A stretch of DNA of 64,000 nt from Fidelibacterota bacterium (lineage in GTDB: Bacteria > Fidelibacterota > Marinisomatia > Marinisomatales > UBA1611), in assembly GCA_018658715.1 (NCBI GenBank), contig JABHUQ010000101.1:1-64000 (forward strand), given 5' to 3'. Made by a program: the position numbers and the translations under genes. A model generated the notes under the pieces. That model was not told the origin of the DNA. It searched no databases and saw only the letters and a list, made by a program, of their open reading frames with translations. Each line of letters starts with the position of its first letter. Positions within the stretch are counted from its first letter, which is position 1. This document shows, piece after piece, positions 26,031-34,984 of this stretch.

Positions 26031-26665
26031 AGATAGTTATTCTTTCCTATTTGGGGAAGTGGATCTTGAAATTATTTTATGGTCTTAATATTTGGGACGT
26101 TCGAGGTAAGAACAATTATTTAGAATTATTAAACTCTAATCAATCTGTTATAATTTCCTGCTGGCACGGACAATTATTGGCTGTATTTATGAATCTATCT
26201 GGAAATAATTATCATGGATTAGCAGGAATGCATAAAGATGCAGAACTTATATCACAAATTGGTCAAAAATTGAAATGGTCTATTCTCCGAGGCTCTAGTA
26301 AAGAAAGAGGGAAAGAAGCATTTATTGAAATTGTTGACACGTTAAATTCGGAATCAACTTTGTTGGCGATTACCCCTGACGGCCCTAGTGGCCCAGCAAG
26401 AGTCCCTAAGCATGGCGTCATTCGTGCATCACAAAAAACAGGTGCACCTGTCGTCCCAGTTACCGTTCATTCATCTCGAAATTGGACTTTTACAAACTGG
26501 GATACATTTTTTGTAGAAAAACCTTTTGGAAAAATATGGATTGAATATGGTGAACCCATTTACTTTACCGAAGATGAGCCCATTGAAAGCGGCTTAAACA
26601 TACTTACCAATGCTATGAACGAACTAGAAAACCATAATTTGTATCATGCAAATAATTCACAATAA
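26027..26665 (+). CDS. DUF374 lysophospholipid acyltransferase-family protein
   Basis: A 212-residue membrane-associated protein of the DUF374 family, which belongs to the LPLAT superfamily. The catalytic pattern is SCWHGQLLAVF (WH in place of HxxxxD). LRGSSKERGKEAF and ITPDGPSGPARVPKHGVI are hallmark DUF374 segments. In many Gram-negative genomes this gene stands next to kdtA and lpxK, and it is taken as an acyltransferase for lipid A or a related lipid. Here it overlaps both lpxB (4 bases) and lpxK (20 bases). No waaA/kdtA is present in between. Confidence 0.88.
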   Translation: MKIVILSYLGKWILKLFYGLNIWDVRGKNNYLELLNSNQSVIISCWHGQLLAVFMNLSGNNYHGLAGMHKDAELISQIGQKLKWSILRGSSKERGKEAFIEIVDTLNSESTLLAITPDGPSGPARVPKHGVIRASQKTGAPVVPVTVHSSRNWTFTNWDTFFVEKPFGKIWIEYGEPIYFTEDEPIESGLNILTNAMNELENHNLYHANNSQ

Positions 26666-27677
26666 AGAATATTTGGTTTGGATATTGTTTCCATTAGCCC
26701 TTTTTTATTGGGGAATGATTTATTTGCGAAATATTTTTTATAAGGTTGGTTTTTTTGTAACCAGAAAACTACCAATCCCTGTAATAAGTGTTGGGAATAT
26801 TTCTGTTGGAGGAACCGGGAAAACGCCTACCGTAATTGCTATTGCTCATAAACTTCAAAATGATGGATATCACCCTGCAATAATTAGCCGGGGGTATGGA
26901 CGCAATACATCAGGAACAATTGAAGTCACAGATGGAAAAACGCAACCGCCTTCCTGGGAATTAATTGGGGATGAGCCTTGTTTAATGGCTAGTCAAACTT
27001 ATGATATTCCAATTGTAGTCGATGAAGATCGATTTCGAGGCGGTATGTTTTTATACAAAAAATACAAACCGAATGTATTTTTATTAGATGACGGATTTCA
27101 ACACAGAGGCTTATACCGAGATTTAGATATTGTTTTAATTAATAGCAAAGATTCAAAAAAAGAGCATAAACTATTACCATATGGCCACCTAAGGGAACCT
27201 TGGGATCAATTGCGTCGAGCTGATATTATAATTACTACTAAACATAATAAGAAACGAGCCACTCCTTATTTAACTCGGAAACTAAAATCAGCAAAGTGTC
27301 CTATTCTATCTAGTGAATTTTATTTTAGTAACAAATTAATTGATGGGAATGGGGATGGTTTAAATCTTTCTGAAATGAAAAATAAAACAGCGTTTTTATT
27401 CTCTGGGTTGGGAGATAATCTTGGATTCTTTCAAGCAGCTGAAGAATTGGGTCTCCCCATTGGAAATACTCACTCATTTCCCGACCATCACCACTATACA
27501 AAAAAAGATTTTACATTTATTCAAGACCAACAAATGAAATCAAAATCAGATTATATTTTAACAACCGAAAAAGATTTTATTAAACTTGAATCTGGATGGA
27601 AAGAATTACCTATATATTATTTACCAGTAAAAATGATACTACCAGATAAATTAATTTTTGGCCACGTGCTCGATTAA
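26646..27677 (+). CDS. lpxK: Tetraacyldisaccharide 4'-kinase LpxK
   Basis: A 343-residue inner-membrane-anchored kinase with an N-terminal hydrophobic helix (about residues 8-35). The P-loop VGNISVGGTGKTPT is typical of LpxK. IISRGYGRNTSG, GDEPCLMA, DDGFQHRGLYRDLDIVLI and the late HSFPDHHHYT are all conserved family segments. It phosphorylates the 4' position of the lipid A disaccharide. The start lies inside the preceding gene. Its stop overlaps by four bases with the stop of the convergent giant FG-GAP gene. Confidence 0.95.
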   Translation: MQIIHNKEYLVWILFPLALFYWGMIYLRNIFYKVGFFVTRKLPIPVISVGNISVGGTGKTPTVIAIAHKLQNDGYHPAIISRGYGRNTSGTIEVTDGKTQPPSWELIGDEPCLMASQTYDIPIVVDEDRFRGGMFLYKKYKPNVFLLDDGFQHRGLYRDLDIVLINSKDSKKEHKLLPYGHLREPWDQLRRADIIITTKHNKKRATPYLTRKLKSAKCPILSSEFYFSNKLIDGNGDGLNLSEMKNKTAFLFSGLGDNLGFFQAAEELGLPIGNTHSFPDHHHYTKKDFTFIQDQQMKSKSDYILTTEKDFIKLESGWKELPIYYLPVKMILPDKLIFGHVLD

Positions 27678-30600
27678 ATCTGAGCCATTCCCCACGCAAA
27701 AACAACACCAACAAACGTTAACATCAAAGGCCATCCTGTATTGATAAGTTGTTTTGCGCTCGGGTCATAAAACACATGGACTTGAAATTCATGAGCAGTT
27801 GTAGCGCCATGCTCATCAATGGCCATAAAAATAAAATCATTTGGACCTGTTTGATTCTTCTTTGGTGCCCATTCTACCGTTGCCTTCTTTTTATTGAAAC
27901 GTGCATATTTAGGCAAGCGAACTGGGCGATATGTGACTTTATCACTATTTAAGTCTTCTGCTGCTAGTTTATATCTCCACGTGTGGCCTGTTAAGCCTAC
28001 TGGTTTTGGTGTAGATAAAATATTGGGGGGCATATTTATATACATTTTCCCTGATTGAATATCCTTTCCATATCCATCAGAAACTTGGACTTCGAATGTG
28101 CTATAATTAATCTGCGCTGCTTTTGGTACCCATAAAATGCGTCCATATTTATCCATTTGCATACCATGGGGACCGCGAATTAATGTGTATTCTAGGTTTG
28201 CGTCTTCATTTTGATCTTCAACCCTTAATTGATATTTATATAATTCGCCTACGAGTCCCATTCTAGGCGGATTTGAAACAATAGTCGGAAGATGGTTTGA
28301 ATATAATTCATACGTTTGTTCGTCGCGAGAATATCCATCAGACGCTACAACAGAAATACGATGTCTGTCCACCTGGTCTTTACTGGGTGTCCAAAACATT
28401 GTACCCGATGGGTCGTCAACAACCATTCCTTCTGGAAATTCTGTGAGAGTAAACTTAAAAGGGCTTATTCGTTCAACAACAACTCTGGGTGGCTTCCCCT
28501 TGTTCCCTTGGAAAAATTCCCAAAGAAAATCTTTTATTTTGATTGTGCGATCATCAATCGTTTCTAAGATTGCATATAGCCTATCATTTTCAAAAAATAC
28601 TGAATGAACATATTTTTTTAAATTTAATCTAGATAACAGGGTGTCTGCTGGATAATCCTTGTTAAATTTATAAATGGCATCCGCATTCTGCCATTCGCTG
28701 ATATATCGATGGATATTTTCTAAATAAACATCATCAGATATATTAATTGAATAAATACGAATATTGTTTACATCATCAATTTTAACCACTCTATCAAAAG
28801 GGAGTAAAGCGCCTTTGTTTTGGTCGACAATCATAATGTCATATTTATATTCTTTGCCTACTGTTGCGCTCATTGGTGGAATTGAAACAATTCTTGTTGG
28901 TGCATTTACAAAAAATTCGCTTTCTATAATTCTAGATTCATGTCCATCTGATATTTCAATTTTTAATTCAGAAAAATCAAGATTTTGCGATGTTGGATCC
29001 CATTTTAACCGTCCTAAATAAGCATCCATACGCATACCCTCAGGTAATTTATGAGCTGTATATATAAGCTGGTCGCCAACATTTGGGTCATCAACGCCCA
29101 ACTGAAAATCCCATGTATCCCCCAAAGTAATCAAATTCATAGGTGGGGGTGCTTTTTTAATAATAGGAGGATGATTCACAAATAGATTAACATATTGCGT
29201 ATCTGATGCAACCCCATGAGAAACCATAATCGCAAAAGGCATTGTATCAATTTGGACTGGGTTTGGGGTCCATGTAACAATTCCTTTATTATTTAATGAC
29301 ATTCCGTCAGGACCATTCAATAATTTAAATTGAACTGGTTTATCTTTTTGCTGACGCCACAACTTTACTTCATAGGTGTAATCGTTCCCAACTTTGGCTT
29401 CTTTAGGTGCTTCAGACAATATTTTAACACCTGCTTGAGCGAATAACTTAAACTCTTGTGCTGTGCGGTCAAATCCATCTGTTACAACAATTCTAACATC
29501 ATATACATCTACATGAGAACTGTCTGTTTTCCAAGATAAAATACCGTCTTTTAATATCATTCCTTTAGGCGCTTTCTCTAGCTCAAATTGAAGTAAAGCA
29601 TCTCTATTTCTATCCTGAACCAATGGTTGATACCTAAATAAATCACCGGCTACGAATTCTGTCCCTGCTGGCTCACTTAAAAAGACGGGTGAATCATTAA
29701 CATAGAGCCACATTTCTTCATCCCTTCCTTCTAAGACTGGAACTACTTTATATGATTGTGTTGATTCACCACTTACAGATTCCGGTTCCATCATTTCGTC
29801 TACTTTCATTCTTACATGAAAAGATAGAGGAAAAGCATCTAGTTGTTTTTCGTTAGGTACCCATCGAATTGAGCGTGTTTCGTAATGAAAAAACATTCCT
29901 TTAGGAGGTGTTAATTCCCATCTAAAGCTATGGAACTGTTCTGTGCTCTCGCGAGGTAATTCATATTCAAATTGTGCGTTACTTGATAGAACATATCTTG
30001 GTAGTACATGTTTAGGAAGTCTTTGCCCTACTGTTTCAACCGGTCTTGGTTGTTTTGGAGATTCTAAAGTACGAGTTATTTTTTTGGGAGATTGTGACCT
30101 CGGTTGTTCTTTTAAAACATCCACTTCATCTCTTTCTGGCTCTAATGCTTTAGGGAGTTTTTTCCCAGGCTTTTCACCTAAATCTGTAATGATTTCGATT
30201 TCTGGCTGAGGTAATTGAGGCTCTCTATCTGGTAATACTTCAATATAAACTTCGGGAATCGGAATATCTTCCTTTTGTGCATTAGAAAGCATTTCAGGGA
30301 GATTGTTTGCGATAAAATCAGAACTCACAATAAATCCTTGATCAAAGTTGTTAGATTTTTGACCAACATTTATCATATATACTGCATTTTCATTGCCATC
30401 CCACCCTGAAACAAGTACGGCGCCAGTATAATAACCTTGTTGTATTAAAGGTAGTATGTTGGATATTTGAAACTCATCCATTGCTTCATTAATCGAAGTA
30501 GAAATATTGTCTATTTTCCCATTCTTTCCAGAGTAGAGAGATAAATTATTTATGTCAGAAGAAAGAATTAATAAATCATCAAAAGTATCTTGATCAAAGT

Positions 30601-31540
30601 CTGCGGTCGCAATCTGATTTAATGGACCGCCAGAAATGGGCAGTTTGTCAATCACAAGCGTCGCTGGCGTCAGTGTTAATGCAATAATATCTCCAGAGCG
30701 GAAAGGAAGAATAACATCCTGAAATCCATCTGCATCCCAATCAGAAAGAGTGATAGATCGATGAATAATCCCACTTAATCCTTGGAATGTTTTTTTAATC
30801 AATGCGCCTGAATCAAAAACGCCACCAACATTGTAGAATGGTTGTGCTTTAAGAATATTGCCTTCTGGACTAATGGCGATTAAATCATCATAACCATCCA
30901 TATCATAATCCACAATTCCTGCATATAATAATCCTGAACCAACCAACAGATCATCTGGGCGAATTTTCTTTATAACAGATAATTGGTTATCGCTTCCAAT
31001 GCCAATAAAAGCAAAACCTCTAAATGGGCTTCCTAAAGATAAAACTAATTCTTGAGTTCCATCTGCATCCATGTCTAATAAAGCAAAATTATTACATCGC
31101 AGTGATTGACCCTGTTTCCCCACATCCAATGTGGCAAAAGGGAGCTCAGAAAATGTTTCACCACCCCAAGAATAAGCCGCAATAAATACATGAGGAGATG
31201 AGTTGTCACCAAACCGCGAAAGGTTCATTACTGTTATAAGGTCAGGGGTTCCATCACCTTGAATATCGCCCACAATTGCATTAACAAAATATCCTTCTAA
31301 TTCGTCTGGTGGAGAAAATTCCCATGTTTTGGTTTGATATCCATCATTATCTACCTCATAATAATGAACCGATGATGGGAAATATTCCTCAGATGGATTT
31401 AATTCAAGAGCTATAAACTCTTGCCATTTATCACCATCTAGGTCATAAGATCCATCTAAATGAATGATTTTTTGAGATTGCCCAATAACTAATTGAATGG
31501 CCAAAAGAAAAAGGGGAATGACTTTTTGAAATTTATTCAA
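27674..31540 (-). CDS. Giant secreted FG-GAP and Ig-like (He_PIG/cadherin-like) repeat protein
   Basis: A 1,288-residue protein with a signal peptide (residues 1-20). The first 380 residues hold six or more FG-GAP/VCBS-type repeats with Asp-rich calcium loops, such as DLDGDKWQEF, DIQGDGTPDLI, DYDMDGYDDLI and DWDADGFQDVI. A Pro/Glu/Lys-rich linker follows (about 415-500). At least six Ig-like domains come next, with the pattern P-x-G-M...G-x-(I/L)-x-W-x-P...(V)-S-D-G. The extreme C-terminus is hydrophobic (WPLMLTFVGVVFAWGMAQI) and may anchor the protein. The likely role is adhesion or surface display. It lies 20 bases after another FG-GAP gene on the same strand, and its last four bases overlap the stop of lpxK. 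Confidence 0.8.
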   Translation of the reverse strand: MNKFQKVIPLFLLAIQLVIGQSQKIIHLDGSYDLDGDKWQEFIALELNPSEEYFPSSVHYYEVDNDGYQTKTWEFSPPDELEGYFVNAIVGDIQGDGTPDLITVMNLSRFGDNSSPHVFIAAYSWGGETFSELPFATLDVGKQGQSLRCNNFALLDMDADGTQELVLSLGSPFRGFAFIGIGSDNQLSVIKKIRPDDLLVGSGLLYAGIVDYDMDGYDDLIAISPEGNILKAQPFYNVGGVFDSGALIKKTFQGLSGIIHRSITLSDWDADGFQDVILPFRSGDIIALTLTPATLVIDKLPISGGPLNQIATADFDQDTFDDLLILSSDINNLSLYSGKNGKIDNISTSINEAMDEFQISNILPLIQQGYYTGAVLVSGWDGNENAVYMINVGQKSNNFDQGFIVSSDFIANNLPEMLSNAQKEDIPIPEVYIEVLPDREPQLPQPEIEIITDLGEKPGKKLPKALEPERDEVDVLKEQPRSQSPKKITRTLESPKQPRPVETVGQRLPKHVLPRYVLSSNAQFEYELPRESTEQFHSFRWELTPPKGMFFHYETRSIRWVPNEKQLDAFPLSFHVRMKVDEMMEPESVSGESTQSYKVVPVLEGRDEEMWLYVNDSPVFLSEPAGTEFVAGDLFRYQPLVQDRNRDALLQFELEKAPKGMILKDGILSWKTDSSHVDVYDVRIVVTDGFDRTAQEFKLFAQAGVKILSEAPKEAKVGNDYTYEVKLWRQQKDKPVQFKLLNGPDGMSLNNKGIVTWTPNPVQIDTMPFAIMVSHGVASDTQYVNLFVNHPPIIKKAPPPMNLITLGDTWDFQLGVDDPNVGDQLIYTAHKLPEGMRMDAYLGRLKWDPTSQNLDFSELKIEISDGHESRIIESEFFVNAPTRIVSIPPMSATVGKEYKYDIMIVDQNKGALLPFDRVVKIDDVNNIRIYSINISDDVYLENIHRYISEWQNADAIYKFNKDYPADTLLSRLNLKKYVHSVFFENDRLYAILETIDDRTIKIKDFLWEFFQGNKGKPPRVVVERISPFKFTLTEFPEGMVVDDPSGTMFWTPSKDQVDRHRISVVASDGYSRDEQTYELYSNHLPTIVSNPPRMGLVGELYKYQLRVEDQNEDANLEYTLIRGPHGMQMDKYGRILWVPKAAQINYSTFEVQVSDGYGKDIQSGKMYINMPPNILSTPKPVGLTGHTWRYKLAAEDLNSDKVTYRPVRLPKYARFNKKKATVEWAPKKNQTGPNDFIFMAIDEHGATTAHEFQVHVFYDPSAKQLINTGWPLMLTFVGVVFAWGMAQI

Positions 31541-31559
31541 GAAACTATCTACGTTTAAT

Positions 31560-33872
31560 TTAATTGGGTGTCGGTTTTTGGCTTGTTGAATCCATTACTT
31601 CTGGATCAATTAGCTCAATTTGATTTTTTGGCTCATCTTCGACATTATCCGTAGGAGATTGTTCGGGTTGTAACACAGGTTCGCTCGGCGTTTCTTCTTC
31701 GTTTGACATTTCTGCAGGTTTAGGGCTAAGTGGTGATTCCACTTTGAGTGAATCTTTTTCTGGAATATGACTTTGTACTGCTTTAATAGGTACGATTGGG
31801 TTACTCTGTTCTTTCAATTCAGTTGGGAGTCTCTTTTTCATTAATATTTCTGGAAATTGGCCTGAAGATCTCCAAAGTGGTTCTTCAAAAGTTCCACCCT
31901 GTAATAGTCTTATCTTTAATGAGTCTGGAAATATTTCCTCAATAAGTCTAGAGAACATAACAGCTGGTTCCACATTCCCAACCAAATCGAACTCTGTTGT
32001 AATTTTTTTAGAGCCATTTTCTCGAACTTTTACCTCTCCACGAATCGCTTGCAGCTCTCCTTGATCAAGAAATACTGCTAAAGATTGTGCTGGTTTGGAT
32101 GGGCTTGTTGCAGACAAATATATTCCATGTGTCCCGGGTATACCTGTTGAGTCATCGTCAAATGAAAACCGTATTAATCGATCTGTAAAATCCATACCTA
32201 AAGAAGAAGGAAACCCCTCAAAAAAATAGTCTGGAAACTCAAATAATGTGGGGTCAAAAGATATAGGTTGGTAGGATTGACTTAATGAATCTTTTAATGG
32301 CGATATTGATAGAAACACTACATTCGTTTGCATATCATGAACCATAGATATAGTTGTTATACTATCCATTTTAGCATTTCGAATAGAGTAGGCATAATCA
32401 TAAACAGAGCCTCTATCTAAGTGGGCTAAATTCGCAGAAATACTATGTTGTATATGGGTTGGGTCACCTATTGGTGGCATTTGATTTACACCCACACCAA
32501 AGGGTGATTCACCATCAAAAATAAATCGTTTAGGTGTTTTTCCCATGGGAGTCATAACTTGCGCATAATATAGATCAATAGGTACAAATTCTGTCTCTAG
32601 TTCTATAGTCGCTGTGGTATCAGGAAATGATTGCTTTGTAATTGTATCTTTAACCGCCTCAGAGAAAACAGAAATAGCATCATCAACACCGGGGACTTTA
32701 TCCTTTTCGTCTGGTGGTAAGATTGGGTTTTCCGGGATTAAGTCTGCTTCAACAATTTTAACATTTTCACCACCTGCATTAACTATCAACAAATCAGATG
32801 CCATTTCTGTGGAAACAGTTGGAACTTGATTAACGGGCAATGGTTCATCTAATATAACTTCTTTTTTGGCCTTTTGAATATAATCAGATAATGTTGGTCC
32901 AGATGATGGGTATAACTTTTCTTGTGACCATTTTTTATGCCACTTACTTGGATCTGTTTCTGTGAATAGGTTTTTTCCCGAATAAGAAGATGGTGTTAAT
33001 ACTAAATTTTTTCCGTCAAAGGAAATACGCTCTACATCCCCTGAATCAAAAGGTAATAATAGCCCTTCTTCTTTCGTGGCTTCTTTCGAAAAAAAAGATA
33101 AACTTGAACTTTGTAGCCTCCCGCGAGCATCCGATATCAGTACATCAGATGAAATTTCTGATAAATCATCACCATTAAAAATTCCTGCTTTAATTGTATT
33201 GTTCTCTATAGATAGCTGAATTATATAATTTTGCTGATCATATTGGTAAACACTTGATGCCAATTTCCCATAACCATTTTCAATTAAATCAGTTCCTATA
33301 TAGTTGATATTATTAATATTGACGGTTGACTCGTTTATATCTAAGGAAAAAACAGCAGTCTTTCTAATGGGTGAGCCTAGAGCAACAACCATTTTTGCGC
33401 CCGGAGTATTTAATGAGGAAATGGTGGTTGGCCGTACGCTGGCTAACCCTAATTCAGAAGAATATACTTTTAGTGGATTTTCTGTAAGCCCCTTTTCATT
33501 TCCAGTAAAAACATATAGCCAAGGTTGGATTACTTCCCCAGGGATGCGGTTAGATATAACAACTAAATCATTAAAATTATCATGATTTACATCCATTACT
33601 TCAAAATCCATTATGATGCCACTATGGTCCATGGTCCATGACCAAATTAATTGGGATGTTCCTTTTGGAGAAAATTCCAGCAGGCTAAGTGTGGGGCCTG
33701 ACGAAGAATTCTGGACGATCGACTCTTTTTTCCCGTCGCCATCAAAGTCATATACACCTTGCATGTGAAATGGTCCGCTTGCTAATGCAATAGACAGAAA
33801 TAATAGGAGTCCGACGCCAAAAGCTTTGCTTTCAACGCGTGAATTCCTCCGCATGTACGCACGTCTGCTCAT
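31560..33872 (-). CDS. Large FG-GAP-type surface protein
   Basis: A 770-residue protein with a positively charged N-terminus and a hydrophobic segment (about residues 19-37) as signal or anchor. FG-GAP-like loops appear in the first 120 residues (DFDGDGKKESIV, DVNHDNFNDLVVI), followed by a beta-rich region without a motif I recognise. The last 100 residues are rich in Pro, Glu and Ser (low complexity). It forms an operon with the 1,288-residue FG-GAP protein; the gap is 20 bases. The two may be parts of one surface complex. The function is unknown. Confidence 0.75.
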   Translation of the reverse strand: MSRRAYMRRNSRVESKAFGVGLLLFLSIALASGPFHMQGVYDFDGDGKKESIVQNSSSGPTLSLLEFSPKGTSQLIWSWTMDHSGIIMDFEVMDVNHDNFNDLVVISNRIPGEVIQPWLYVFTGNEKGLTENPLKVYSSELGLASVRPTTISSLNTPGAKMVVALGSPIRKTAVFSLDINESTVNINNINYIGTDLIENGYGKLASSVYQYDQQNYIIQLSIENNTIKAGIFNGDDLSEISSDVLISDARGRLQSSSLSFFSKEATKEEGLLLPFDSGDVERISFDGKNLVLTPSSYSGKNLFTETDPSKWHKKWSQEKLYPSSGPTLSDYIQKAKKEVILDEPLPVNQVPTVSTEMASDLLIVNAGGENVKIVEADLIPENPILPPDEKDKVPGVDDAISVFSEAVKDTITKQSFPDTTATIELETEFVPIDLYYAQVMTPMGKTPKRFIFDGESPFGVGVNQMPPIGDPTHIQHSISANLAHLDRGSVYDYAYSIRNAKMDSITTISMVHDMQTNVVFLSISPLKDSLSQSYQPISFDPTLFEFPDYFFEGFPSSLGMDFTDRLIRFSFDDDSTGIPGTHGIYLSATSPSKPAQSLAVFLDQGELQAIRGEVKVRENGSKKITTEFDLVGNVEPAVMFSRLIEEIFPDSLKIRLLQGGTFEEPLWRSSGQFPEILMKKRLPTELKEQSNPIVPIKAVQSHIPEKDSLKVESPLSPKPAEMSNEEETPSEPVLQPEQSPTDNVEDEPKNQIELIDPEVMDSTSQKPTPN

Positions 33873-34099
33873 GTTAAGTCCTATATAGATATACTTTTTT
33901 TAGGGAGATAATATACGAATGACCTCCCATACCTCGGTTAGTTCTCTCAACAAATATAGGTGTTCATGTGTTATATAATCAAGAAAAAGCCCCAATAATA
34001 CTATATCATTGAATTTTCAATTAAAACGTATAATTTCTTTCGTATTTTTACAATGTGCTCTAAATTTTCACGTTAATCAATGCGGAGACTCCTAACATC

Positions 34100-34966
34100 G
34101 TGAAGAAAAAACTGCTTTATATCATTTTTGGTGCATCTTTGGCAACAGCCCAAGTTGACCTGTACCCTGTTGAAGATTTTTTTGGCGGAGGAATTGGGTA
34201 TAGTCCAATGTATATTTCTTTGGATTCAATTCCTGGGTCAGTGTCCCTAACAAAGCTGGGACTGGATCCTACAAATTTCACAACACCTTTTGTGCTTCAT
34301 GGAGGTGAGGGCTTTGCTCACATAACTGGGCGATGGCGGATCGGCGGATATGCAGGAATTGGTACATCAAGAATTAGTACAGTGCCTGATATAAAATTAT
34401 ATATTGATAAAGACAGCACAGGAACATTTACAGCAGCAGATACATCTGTTAGTTATAGTGGCGACTTTTCTCCCTCTCTAGAAGCAAAATTCGGCTTTTC
34501 TCTTGGGGCTGCAACAGTGGAATATGTTATGCCTGTTTTACAAGATTTAGAACTTTCTGCCGGGGCATTATTGGGGTTAGGGCATGTAAATATTACAGTT
34601 GACCAGCATACCGGAACCCCAAAATGGGAAAATGCTTTTAGTAGCGTTTACGGAGATGTTGATTCCACAGGAACTTTTTATTACGAGGTTGCAGATATAG
34701 ATGGTGCGCAGTCTGGGGGATTTAGCGCGGCAAATATGCCTGGCGTCATGACTGATTTAAGTGGTTTGTTTTTTAATTTTCAACCTTACATTGCTGTAAA
34801 ATGGCAATTTCTCGACCGAATGGGGTTACGTATAAGTGTTGGTTTTAATAAGGGAACCATTCAAGCTGGGCGTTGGTATCTGAATGGGCGTGTTCCAATA
34901 AGCGATTCACCAAAAACGACAATTCAGGGTGTTACTTTTAGAACAATGCTCTATCTCGGATTATAA
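34100..34966 (+). CDS. Outer-membrane beta-barrel-like protein of unknown function
   Basis: A 288-residue exported protein with a short signal peptide (KKKLLYIIFGASLATAQV). Alternating hydrophobic strands rich in Gly and aromatic residues, ending in the C-terminal segment TTIQGVTFRTMLYLGL, suggest an outer-membrane beta barrel. GTG is the start, with GGAG at 34083-34086. It is the first gene of a block continuing into ctpA and the ExbB/ExbD/TonB genes. No specific family is recognised. Confidence 0.65.
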   Translation: MKKKLLYIIFGASLATAQVDLYPVEDFFGGGIGYSPMYISLDSIPGSVSLTKLGLDPTNFTTPFVLHGGEGFAHITGRWRIGGYAGIGTSRISTVPDIKLYIDKDSTGTFTAADTSVSYSGDFSPSLEAKFGFSLGAATVEYVMPVLQDLELSAGALLGLGHVNITVDQHTGTPKWENAFSSVYGDVDSTGTFYYEVADIDGAQSGGFSAANMPGVMTDLSGLFFNFQPYIAVKWQFLDRMGLRISVGFNKGTIQAGRWYLNGRVPISDSPKTTIQGVTFRTMLYLGL

Positions 34967-34984
34967 AAAATATTATATTAATTA

